Positions 22,187 to 34,200 of a stretch of DNA of 64,000 bases are shown piece by piece. The stretch covers positions 34,425,501 to 34,489,500 of the forward strand of contig NC_058341.1 of the NCBI RefSeq assembly GCF_905475395.1, given 5' to 3'. Origin of the DNA: Chrysoperla carnea (taxonomy: Eukaryota > Arthropoda > Insecta > Neuroptera > Chrysopidae). Both the position numbers and the translations under genes were made by a program. The notes under the pieces were generated by a model that was not told the DNA's origin, did not search any database, and was given only the letters and a program-made list of their open reading frames with translations. The number at the start of each line of letters is the position of its first letter. The first letter of the stretch is position 1.

Positions 22187-25100
22187 ATGGCTAAGATATA
22201 TTACATATTTTCAATTGTTCTATTTGCTTCAGTTTTGTTGGGTAAGAAAATTATTTGGAAAAATTTTATAATTAAGAATCGATTCTGAAAAGCTTTTGCA
22301 TGCGTTTGTGTAATATTTTGAATGATTTGAGTATATATTAGCAAATTTCCGAAGGAAATGGAGCTATTGCTTTTGTACTGTTAATGGTATTTTGGAAAAA
22401 TTTCTTCAAATGTTCATCGATCATACCTCATAGATGTCAAAAATGACCATCGTTAAAATTTATATACATATATGTATATACATATGTATATATACGTTTA
22501 TGTGTCTTATTTGAATAAAATTTGGTATCAAGAAGGGTTTTGGTATTTTAAAGGTCAAATTCGTTAATGAAAAAAATCGGCCGATAAACAAGGGGTACGG
22601 AGGTACGCATAGTTCAAAATTTGAAATTTTTACCAAATATTTTTGTATTTTTTGATCAATTTTAAGCAAAAAAGTACTCTTGTGATTTTTTCATTATTGA
22701 AAAATTAAAAATACAATATTCGATTTTAAGAAATGTTTATTTTTGAATCTCTGGGAATTCGCTTATGCGCTACGAATTTTTTTTATATTCATAGATGATA
22801 GCTGTTATAATACAAAAATAAATTACGAAACAATTCTTTATATTGAATTTTTCTTACGTATATTAATGATTAATTTTAGGTGCTCCAACAAATGAGACAA
22901 TTTCAGAAGATGGTGAGAGTACAAGAATTTTAAATGGTAAATCTGCGACAGCAGGACAATTTAAATTTCAAGTTTCAATCCAAGAAAAAAAATCAGGTTT
23001 GACTTTTTTAGTGTAATAATAATACTTAAACAATAAAATTTTATTATAGCAGGTGTCCCATTAATCCAGATAAAAAAAAGTATAACGTAGTGCTTTTGAA
23101 AGAAAAGAATCAAGTAAAATTAGTTTTATTCTAACCATAAATCGGAGCCCAAACGGTTGTCCAAATTGGTTTTCTGGAAATTGCCTATTGAGTTCAAATA
23201 AGTAACCTTCAACATATCTAGCTAGCTGGCATCGTTTATGTTTAGAACTAGGAAGGTTTAGAGCTACTATCTGATAGAACTTTTGTTCTTGATCAATCAA
23301 AACATTTTTGGCATATGCTTTCGCTACTGTTTGTCTTGTAGCAATCCAAGAATATCTACCTCTAACTTTATATTTCAAATGCCCCCATCTGTCTGAATAA
23401 ATCATTATATCTCGGATATTCCGAAAACCAATGAAAATAGAATTAAGATCCTATTCCATTATTCCATGGTATAATTATACTCTACCTCAAACTATCTCAT
23501 TGGACCTTAAATTTAAGAAGATGCTGGTTTTTTAGAAAGACATACTTCGTTGTTTGAAATTATGAACTATGATACGACTATAGACTTATTTTTGCTTTCT
23601 ATTTCTGCTGTTAGTATAAGGTTTATGAATAAATGTTTCCCATGAAAATTGTTTGGTATTTTATAAAGAATAACTTTCTAATTTAAAATTTTTCTTCATA
23701 TTTTATCATGAGTTGATTTTTAAATCTTGCAAGTATTTATTAAATACATATCCAGAGATATTTCGTACAATGAAAGGTTTGAGGATTTTATCAAAATGAT
23801 CTAATTTATTTTTGGCACATTTGCCGTCCCAACCGGATATATGAAATTTCCATAAAAAGTAAGAAAAATATTTGTTTTTGCTTTTAGGTGGAGCTACAAG
23901 TAAATTTTGTGGTGGTGTAATCCTAAATAAACATTGGATTCTTACTGCAGCTCATTGCTTTGAGGGTAGTACTCCAAGCATACATTATCGAATTAATTGT
24001 GGTGTAACTGCTGCATATGACTATGGCAAAACATCCCAGGACGTTAAAGTTAAAACTGTTTTTAATCATCCTAATTATGATCCAGAGTAAGGTTTTTGTT
24101 TATACGAATGTAACTATAATATTGACTGTAATTGAGACAAAAGTTAAAATCCCACTTTCACTACCTCTGATTTTGAAGAGGGGATATATAAAACTTTTTG
24201 CAAAGATTTTGATAAAAAGGGATCAATGTTAAGACGTTGCTATAGCTTAGCAATCAATTTTAATAACTTTAAATTGTCCGATTTGAACTTAAAATTTGCC
24301 CAAATTTGTGTCAAGGTTCGATGACAATATAATATTTTAATAATCCTAGTATCCTAACCAGGATCAGATGAAATACTCTTATCTTGATAACCTAATAATA
24401 TTATCTTCAATAGATCTAATTCATCTCATTAGATTTTTATTAATTCTACTTTTTTATAAGAAACAAAAATTATAATTAAAAAAACTAAAAAAAATACTTT
24501 TTATAGCACTAAAAAGTGGATAGTGATTTTAATTGTAATGTAAAATTATTATCTTCTTTTTAGTGCAGTAAAGCGTGTCTTTTAGTTTTTTACACTATAA
24601 TTTATTTTCCTATTTTTTGTGTAACTTCATAGATAATTAAATTAACCAGCTATTTAATTTTTAGTACGGTAGCCAATGATATTGCATTATTATTATTAGA
24701 AGATCCCTTGGAATTCAACAAATATGTTCAACCAATTGAATTACCACCAAAAAGTTATGAAGCTCATGGCGATGGAACAATCATGGGTTGGGGTGCTATT
24801 GATAAAATGGAAACAGTTTCTTCACCTGATCTATTATACGCTCAAACATCTGTTTCAACACCTCAAGGTATTATTTCCAAAAAAACTATGGAGTTACATA
24901 CGCTGCCTCTAGTAAGATACTTGAGGCAGCACTTTCAATTCAAATATTTAAGTATTTCATTGTTCTCAGTAAACCTCGAAATATTTCGTTTTAACTCGAT
25001 TAAAACCTTTGTTCTCTCTCTTTTTTCGGTGTTTGCTGTGAACTTAGCAAAACAAATACGATTATACCTATCTCTTCTTATGGCAAAATGAGGAGGAAGG

Positions 25101-25929
25101 TAAACTTGTAATAAATTTATTACTTTTCTGGCTTATTATAAGTAATTCCATAAGTACTAGTAAAAAGGCTTCTTACGTATTTCTACCCTAAAAATTTTGT
25201 ATATTTGAATCTTATTTTGGAATAGATTCTCTTTTTATAAAATTAAATTATAAGCAAAATCAATTTAAAAGAATCATCTTAGCTTACAGTAGTTCGACCG
25301 TCACGTGACTAGTCAACTTGTCAACTAGGCAATTTGTATGACGTAAATGTAATAAAATATCGTAAAAGCGTCAAAAACCAAAGTTTTTTCTGTTTTCTTT
25401 TTGGAAAGCGTCGTAAGGTAAAGTTATTTATAACAGAATCTGTGATAAATTTTCTTCATGATGAAAACTTTTTTGATTCTCAATCACCGATTAATTTTTG
25501 TACAAGTATTGTGAGATTTTCCATAAGGTGTTGTGTTAAAAATCACAATTTTAAAATGAAAAATTCAAAATTTTCTTTTAGAATGTAAGAAATTCTTTGA
25601 AATAACCAGTTCACAAATATGCCTTGGTCTTCATAACAAAAATAACGCCTGCTTTGGAGATTCTGGTGGTCCATTCGTTCAAGATGTGGTAAGTTTAGTA
25701 AATCTTTGGCATAAAATAAACCAAAGAAAAAACAGTATCTATACTTACATTAAAAAAATTATTTGTGACTTTTAAGGATGGAACTTTACGTGTTGTGGGT
25801 GTTACATCGTACGGAGAATATGGATGCGATGCAGATAAACCAATAGTATATACAAAAGTAACAGCATTTTTAGATTTTATCGCTGACACAATTAACAAAA
25901 ATTCCAAAGGATTAACTTTAGTTGATTAA
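22187..25929 (+). CDS. secreted chymotrypsin-fold (S1 family) serine protease zymogen, six exons
   Basis: Exons 22187-22241, 22880-22996, 23888-24086, 24665-24867, 25582-25688 and 25777-25929 join at GT/AG borders in a consistent frame to give 277 residues. Residues 1-19 are a hydrophobic signal peptide. A short propeptide ends at R34, cut before ILNG, so trypsin-like activation is expected. The triad is H80 (LTAAHC), D129 (NDIALL) and S219 (GDSGGP). Expected disulphides are C65-C81, C193-C205 and C215-C244; C95 looks unpaired. The S1 pocket is odd: position 189 is Asn (N213) and position 226 is Ile (I250, KPIVYTKV) instead of Gly. That argues against trypsin or classic chymotrypsin specificity and suggests an elastase-like or narrowed pocket. 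AATAAA is at 25948-25953. Role inferred: digestive or extracellular protease. Confidence 0.92.
23061..23405 (-). other. antisense 114-codon reading frame in protease intron 2, unrecognised
   Basis: A reading frame with no known motif runs on the minus strand inside the intron between protease exons 2 and 3. Its composition (Arg, Lys, Gln, Tyr, Gly, Pro mixed, few Asn/Phe runs) is less AT-driven than other chance frames here. It could be a fragment of a mobile-element gene or chance. I assign no function. Confidence 0.25.
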
Positions 25930-26011
25930 AATATCAAAATGTTGTTTAATAAAAATTAAATATTTACATAAAAATAAAACTATGTTGCATTTATTTAAAT
26001 TATCCAAACTA

Positions 26012-26349
26012 ATATTATAAATGTGAATGGAATTCTGTCTGTTTGTTTGTCTGTTACGTTTTCACGTATAATCCGTTTTATCAATTTTGATGAATTTTGA
26101 CATGGGCTGCTTTTTATAAAAAAAAAACTTGAAGGGAATGAAAGTTTGTATGGGAAATCAATCATTTCTTAAGTTTGGAATAGAAAAATTTGGAACCCAT
26201 CTATCGATAAATATACTAGCTGACTTTAATGATTCACTTAAAACAACGAGGGGTCATTTTACCATGAGGGATCATTATAGAGCACTTTTCCTTATGTGTA
26301 TTTAAAATTGAAGACACTCAGCGAAGCGGGTAGGTAACTACCCGCTAGT
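26012..26349 (+). mobile_element. non-autonomous repeat with hairpin plus CTAG-T end (Helitron-like?)
   Basis: It starts in a TCTGTCTGTTTGTTTGTCTG segment and ends with a perfect 8-bp-stem hairpin GCGGGTAG-GTAA-CTACCCGC (26326-26345). The terminus is CTAG followed by T. Helitrons end in CTRR next to T after a short hairpin. Three related ends in the window (21007, 41500, 45590) also read CTAG-T or CTGG-T. An alternative is the tail of an RTE-type LINE or its SINE. Confidence 0.55.
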
Positions 26350-26947
26350 TAAATATTATAATTTTAATCTGCTAGACAGAATTTAGGTTATTTTACTAAC
26401 GCCCATTGAACTTAAGTTAACGTAACGAGGTGCTAGAGCAGTTGCAATGTCATCCTAAGTTCAATAAGGAAACAAATATGCGAAATTTAGCCGCCTTAAA
26501 ATAAAATCTTGAAAACGTTGCCAAATCTTTTTTATGGAATTTTTACAGTGTTTTATGAAATGAAAAAATATGATCAAATTTTTTCCAATTTAGATAAAAA
26601 CTTCTTTAAATAGGATTGGACATGGAAGGATTGAAATAATTGCATGAATTAGGATGTTTTTTTTATTTTTTATTTTATTTTATATTGAATTTAAAATAAA
26701 AATCAATAATTATACATTTCATAATTTGAATGTAATAATATGTAATTATTAATATGAATGTCATAAAATATAATTACATTAATATTGCTAAAATTTATAT
26801 TTTGTAAATAATCATTAAGGCTACTATACATAGAATGGAAACTTGCTGTTTTGAATACTTACAGTAAAACCCTGACTTATACTATCCTGTTTAATAACAT
26901 GAATTTAAAGTTACGTAATTTACAAATACACCATATACTTCTATTTT

Positions 26948-27830
26948 CACCGGATTATTTAAGAATCGTTAGTTTATAATAAATCTAAGCATATTTATAG
27001 CCAATAATAGATAGTGAACGAACTAGCTAACTGTTTTATTTTACAACTTAAAGATTTACAGCCGTTAGTTTAAGTCTATAGATTAAAAATCCAAATGAAT
27101 AGTTTCAGAGAGTGACTACGAAATATGACCCAAAAATTTATTACAAGTGAAATTTACAAAATTTAATTAAACCCTCGACAAATGCGATTTATTCCTTGTA
27201 AACCGATTTTTGGAAACTTAACTATAAAATGTTCTCAATCAAGTAGGTTCGACCGTTTAGGGCATACGATGCCCCTGAGAAACACGAAGACGCACAGATA
27301 AACATTTTAAACTTATAACACTCCTCCTTAAATCAATATCAAAGTGATGGTCAAGGACATCAGATGAGATGAAAAGGATACTTAGAGAGCTATCCTTTTT
27401 GGGACAAAGTTTTGGAAATATTTTAATTGAAATGGATATATTTGAGTTCAGTTTGTTCTTTTGAATTATTGTTTTGAATTAACTAATTATTTTACCATTT
27501 CAATTTTCAAAATGAATTAGCAAGGTTTATTTGACTATTCATTCCCACAGTTATTATTTATATGTTAAAATTATATACGTCATGCCTTTTCCAAACTGAA
27601 TTGTTATTGAAAATCATACCTCAGATAGGTCGTTCAAAACGAAATGACTTTTCAACTAATTAGCTTTCATCAGGCGCTAAATAACGATTTGACTCGTAAA
27701 CATTGTTAGTTTATAATCCTACGAAAATAAAAGCGTAATATAGTAAATTTTGTTGTTTGTTTAAAACCTATCGTTAGTTTACAATCTGACTAGATTTATT
27801 ATAAACTAACTTTTCTTAAATAATCCGGTG
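26948..27830. mobile_element. 883-bp element with about 40-bp inverted ends
   Basis: The left end CACCGGATTATTTAAGAA, continuing to ATAATAAATCTA, is matched in inverted orientation at 27791-27830 with only a two-base difference in the middle. Short GTTAGTTTA motifs recur inside near 27066, 27708 and 27775, like subterminal repeats of DNA transposons. There is no transposase and no clear target duplication, so the class is unknown. Confidence 0.7.
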
Positions 27831-29350
27831 GCATATACACTGTCTCATATACAATAGTGTATGTACATGTGCGGATCCATAAAAGTTTTTTGGCGGTGCA
27901 ACATGATCGTTTATGAGTATTTTTTGAGTAATTATTACCTCTTTCAAAAATTGAGAAAAAATCAAATTGTTAAAATTTGGTTTCATGTAATTATTCTGGT
28001 GATATCTCGAAAAATACTTACTATCTAATGGTCAAAGACGTTGAATTTTGTTTTTTTTGGCCTTGAATTACCGTAAATAATCAATAATCATTAATATCTG
28101 GTTAAATTTACTATTGAAAATTTCCTTAGGTATAGATATTATTCCGAGATACCATTCGTCCCCCGTCGTATAAGATAATAGTCGATATTTCCGAAACTAC
28201 CACCCTAATCGTAAAAGAGATCCAATTTATGTATTTTCTGGTTCAAAATAGTCTAGAAAATAAATGCCTGGTAGATGACTCGCTTTTCCCGAATTAATTA
28301 ACAAGATACATGCATTCTCTAAACAAACAAGTTTCCATTCTAATATACATAACATAATCTCTTATCTTTTGTATTATTTAATTAATTATTATTGCTAAAC
28401 TATGATTGGTTTTTTGATTGTTTTATTACAATATGTTTCACAACAATTTTCACTTTATTATGTTTTTACAGAGTTTGCTATAAATAATATTCATAAAGTT
28501 TAGTTTTTTTTTATTAAAAATTATAGTCCGCGAGCATACACCCAAAAAACTTACTGATTACATCACCGTCGTGAATATATGTGTTTTTTTAAGCTTGTGT
28601 TTATCGTCTTAATAGAAACATTATCGGTAGAAAGGCAATCATTTTACGGGTCCTGAGAAATCTTTGATTGCGTGCCCGAGCTTCAAATTAAAAAGTTTTT
28701 GTTGTTAGTTATTCTAACAAAAAGATAATCGAAAAATAATTTTGCCTGACCACATAACGCATAACTTTTAGAGCAGGTACCCCATTTTATTGAAGGTCGG
28801 GTAAAATGTTATTTCATTTTATATTCGCTTATCTTTCTGTGAGAAAATAATAAGAGAACAGATATATTTTAATTAATTTAAAGCTTAGCCGAGTATTTTT
28901 TATTGTAATACGCTAACCATAAGGACATAAAAACCCTTAAAAAAAGTCTCAACGATTATATAATCAATAAGGACTATTAATTGAAAAGTTTTTTATGAAC
29001 TGTAAATTGTAAGAAATTAAAGCTTTTTACATTTTTCCATATCATCAGATTTCCGTAATTTTCCTGTTTATTATAGCCATGTAGTACGAGAATCGAATCA
29101 TATACTATGAGAGTGTACACAAGAATAATATTTCAATTCTGAGTTGTTATATTATTCTGTTTAAGATTTAAAATTCTATTTTATGAATATTTCGACACAT
29201 ACTTGAGAAATTTTATTTGTTTTTCATAATGAGCAAATGAGTATGAAATGTTCTGGTAAGTTTGTATTGAAGCAACGATATATAGGTACTGTCCCGAACC
29301 TAGGTATAGTACCGAACTTAAAAAGTTTTGTATTTTCTCGAAATTTCAAA

Positions 29351-29690
29351 CAGGTACTGTGATGTCAGTGTTACGCTAGCTATAACTAATGTGCTTAATT
29401 CCGGGACCAAGGCTCCACATTCTTGAGCCTTCAGATATGATAGAGCAAAATTAAAGTTTTTGGATTCTGATGACGTCATAAAGTTAAAAAATTCGATTCG
29501 ATACATAGGCAAATTTGATTCGATCTTATTAGAATTTTTTTTTTGACCCACTAATTTTGGGTCATTCTTTTCAGCTGTGATGTCAATTTTTCGCTAGCTA
29601 TCACTTATATGCTTAACTCCCGGGCCAGGACTCCACATTCTTGAAACCTGTTAGAGCTTGGTTAATTTTGATCTCAAATTTGAAAAGTTT
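29351..29690 (+). repeat. imperfect direct duplication, unit about 220 bp
   Basis: A block reading TGTGATGTCAGTGTTACGCT and then CTCCACATTCTTGAGCCT (29357-29432) recurs with changes at about 29575-29650, where TTCGCTAGCTATCACTTAT and CTCCACATTCTTGAAACCT are seen. It is old by its divergence. Confidence 0.65.
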
Positions 29691-30729
29691 GACTCAAATT
29701 TAGTAGGATTATATACTTGGTTTATCAAAAATACCAATATGGAACTATTTGATACCTTTTTAATGAACAGCGAATATATTAATTAATCCAATTTTGTTTG
29801 TATTACTCTGTATTATTTATTTTATTTATTATCAACAAAATTTCGATTTTGGATGTTAATCAGTTCCTTGTGCAAAATACCCCAGTATCATTTAGGAAAG
29901 TAATGAGTTTCTTGTTTTGCTCGGAAACGTAGAGAGAGAAATCAATACTTTAATTTGATACTCTATCATAATTATATTTAAAAAGTTAAAATACTATCGG
30001 TAGACGAATTTTCATCAAAATTGTTAGAGTCGATTCCGATATATATAAGGCGCAACATAAGCACTTGCCACCGGCGCTATGTACCTTCGTTACGGCCCTG
30101 GATATTTATTAAAAAATCACAAATTACAAGCTATCGGATGATATATATTTCATTCAAATCCAATCATTTTTCGCCGAGATATATATCTTATATACTTATT
30201 CGAAATTTCGAGAAAATTTTTAAGTGTGCGCTACTTTTTGCGGGGTAGTATATAATAATTAGACATAAGACCGAGGAAGAAAATTTTGCTTCGATACAAA
30301 TTTACCTGCAATAAAAAATGATAAATACCTGCTTCAGTAGATACATAACTGCTAAATTATATAAAGTAGGTATCTAACTTTTATTGGACAGTCGATTTTT
30401 TTTTTTTGAAATAAAATGCAAGACTAATTTTAATTATTTACAGCAACAAATTGAATCTTACGAATTAAACGTAACAATTAATTATTATCTATTACTTTAT
30501 CCAAGTTGTCATTCAAGTTGCAATAACGTGTGATTATAAATTAGATGATAACGATTTGAATAAAATCAGTAAAATCGAAATTACTAAAAATCAACATTTT
30601 TACAAAATTGGGACATAAAATAATTGTTATAGTCAAATTAAACTTCTTGTGATTATTCTTTGGTCATTTTTTGATAAATACATTCTTTTAAAGGAAATGA
30701 AATTTTTTTGTATAACTGTTTATTAGGTG

Positions 30730-31030
30730 AAGTAACCAATTTGAGTATCCCAGTAATATATTTTATTTCATTAACTACGATATACACCAATAGATTTCAT
30801 TTAAATAAAAACGTCGTTTTATTAGTGTTTTCAGGAAAAACTGAAACATAAACTGAAAAATATGACTCTTCTTGACATCTATTGGTGTATATCGTAGTTA
30901 ACGAAATAAAATACATTACCGGGACATTCAAATTTGTATTTGTGTGGAGTCATTTTAAACACTCTTACATTAGTGATAAAATTTTTGTCTTTTTACCTCA
31001 AAAAATACCGAGCAAAGCTCGGTCATTCAG
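30730..31030 (-). repeat. hairpin-bearing dispersed repeat
   Basis: Arms near 30745-30800 (ACGATATACACCAATAGAT) and 30879-30930 (ATCTATTGGTGTATATCGT) are inverted copies. The right part, up to the small palindrome ACCGAGCAAAGCTCGGT at 31007-31023, is the reverse complement of the repeat at 14937-15130. Confidence 0.7.
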
Positions 31031-31292
31031 ATATTGAATATTTAAGAGGAGTCTTAATAATAAAGTTTCACAATCAAATAATGATTTCACGCCATTGAAA
31101 ATGTGTATAGAACCGTCTTAACAGAATAAATAGTTCTATATAATAAGATTACGTTACAAAATGTGTTTGACAGATAGAATTATTTTATCTAGAAGTTTTG
31201 ACATATTTTCGGTAAATTTAACTTGTGTACGTATATTATATTTCTAGGTTTTCTTCATAAGATCCAAGTTTTTTTTAAGACTATTCAAATTA

Positions 31293-34200
31293 TTACAAAA
31301 TTGTACATTTATTTCGATCTAATGCCTCTTGTATATTATCAATGACCGGTGAATTCTCTTTCATTTCAACCGATTCAACCATTAACATTAATTCTTTAAA
31401 TACTGAAACAATACGCCAATTATATTTGGCACTACACTCAATATAACCACATTTCCAATGTTTTTTCACTAAATTTGCAATATCCGTTGCTACCGCTGAT
31501 GGTTCGTGTTGATTCGATGATGATGACGATGAATTATTTGATGATAAACAATTACTACTATTACCATTATTGCTATTAAATCCGCCTGGCATATTTTTAT
31601 CTGCAACTAAATCATGTTTATTACCCACAACTAATACAGGTATATTACGCATATCACGTGATTCAAAAATTTGTTCTTTTAATGTTCGTACATATTGAAA
31701 AGTATCAATATTGGATAGATCAAAAACTAATATATATGCGGTGGCTGAACGTAGACCATAAAATCGGAAATCCGTCCATTCATAATATGAATTGACTGGA
31801 AAATATGGTATGACGGGTAAATCACTTATTTTTATCTCATAAAGATGTTCATTAATTATCACTGATGGATAATATGTATGTTTACGATCCGTTGGACAAT
31901 AATCTTCTGAGAAATTATTCCATACAAATTGCTGTTGTGATGTGGTGTAATAATAATGTTGGTAATATCATTTCATTACATACAAGTTGATGAGTTGATG
32001 ATGGGAAGAAAATACATGGAACAAAAAAAATTACAATTATTAATTTTATTTTCAAGGCAGACATGTTTAAATGAAAATGTGTTTTGTTTATAGATAGGAC
32101 TCAAAAATTATGAAAATAGAATAACGTGTTTGGTAATCGGAAAAAATACATCGGAAATTTTATAGACCCTGAGTATTGTTGTAATTACGAGTTCGTTGGG
32201 TTGATTGAGTTTGTCGACTAAATAGAAGTTGGTTCTTTTCTGAAGTTTTAAGCCTTTGCGTGTTCAAAAATGGGACACTATTACAGAAATGATTTCTATC
32301 TATTTTTTCTTAAATATAAACTTTTTACCCGAATCGATTTCTGTATTCTAATTCATATCACAAACGCCAGAGCATTCAACATTCTGGGTTTCATACAATT
32401 GTTTGCTCTATTGCCCAAAGTACGATCTACTCGGCTGCATTTCTGCGAGAAGTTCGACTTTTGTGGCTTAATCCTCGACCAGAATGTTGAATACTCTGGC
32501 ATATGTGATATAAAAGCCTGGAAGGGATATGTGGCCTGGAAGACTGTAGTTTCGGAGAATCAAGGAAAAAAAATTTACAGCAAAAACTTTCTCTAACTTA
32601 TAATACTATCAGGATTATTTATTATCACTGGGCTATTTACCATAACTGTGGACCGGGTCAGCTTTGGTATAGATGAGTAGACCTCATCAACTATTAAAAG
32701 AACTAATTTTACGGTAAAAGAGTACAGAAAGAAAAGTAGTACACACAGAAAAGCAAATTAATTATGAATGATCTATCTTAAAAAGCCAAAGTGAGTGGGG
32801 GGGGGAGCCTAATTTTAGTATTACAAGAAATAATCTCCCCTTGAAGGGTCTATATGTGTAAGTTACATATTAGCAGAATTAAGGCTAGTACGATTGTAGA
32901 AGTAGCTAAAATAACAGAGAGAGGAATAGAAGATATTGCATCTTCTTTGTAGTGACCAGCTTTCAATCTAATCTAGTTTGATTCTCTCGGCCAAACCAGC
33001 CTAGAAATAAAACAAAGCTTTCATTCTAAATTATACTTACTATAGCTGTTACCCGGTAGTTTACCAATTTATTCAGTTTATACACAGTTCATAGTATAGT
33101 AGAAAGTACAGAAACACCAAACACAGGTTATACGAGTATTTAAACGATTAATTTTGTTAGCTTTTGCTTGTTTGAATATACTATCATTCACTGTGAATGT
33201 TTTATAGAATTTACATTATTGTTTAAAATAGACTATTTATACAGTAATGGGAAAAAGTTCGGGAACAGTCAAATCACTTTGAAACTATTCAAGATAAAAG
33301 GCTGAATTTTTATTCGAATTTGAGAGGACTATAATACGGATCTTTTTACGAAAATTCCGCTTGCGTAGCCTCCATAGGCGAGACAAAGTACGTTTCTTAA
33401 ATGGAGTGGGGGGTCGAGTTTTGACTTATTTGAAAGGGTTTTTTAATACGAATATAAGGAAGGGAATTTGAAATTTGCTACGAATTTTTTTTTGTGGGCT
33501 TGCGATGACAAAAATAACCAGTGTTAGTAGTTTTTTTGTTACAATAAGCGTATAATAAGGAAATGACGAGCTATGGAGTTTTTGCGTTTGCTATGACACA
33601 CACACACACGAGCTTTTTTCTTTTTTCAAGCGGGCGTGCGTGTATTTTTGTTGCGCTTAAGGAAACGAAAAACTACTAAAACCGATTCATTTTAATATAA
33701 AAAATAATTTGTCTCGTATAGTTTAAAAAAAAAAAAGATTTATATTATAATCCACATGAAAAATTGCGGCTCTTTATTTTGAAACGTTTGAAAAGAATTT
33801 GATGGTTGTCGAACTTTTTCCCATCTCTGTATAACATTCAGCTTCTAATCTGCTTCTAGCGTTCACTTTGGTTCGTTCCTCTGTTGATATGTAGATTTTG
33901 ATTTTAACTATAATCAGCTATAATCCAATTATGTAAATGAAAATACTTTATCTGTAAAATTATGATTATGTTGAAAATACTAAAATTTTTTTTCATATCA
34001 GAGTATTATTCTATACAAAGCTAAAAAATAATGAGTATTATTTTAGAAAAAAGGTTTTCATAGTATACCAAATGAGTAAATTGAATGGTTCGTATACCTC
34101 GATGACATTAATAACGATAAAAAATAAATCTCATAAAATTTTCCGTTTGAAATTCGACGCAGAAATTGGTATGTTTCAACATATTATTTTGAAACGTATG

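Larger units (their letters stand above)
25930..31292. other. intergenic stretch between the protease and GTPase genes
   Basis: No gene is supported. It contains a Helitron-like-ended repeat, an 880-bp inverted-repeat element, a direct duplication near 29.35-29.69 kb and a hairpin-bearing repeat at about 30.73-31.03 kb, listed separately. The stretch 27840-29340 shows nothing I can name. Confidence 0.5.
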
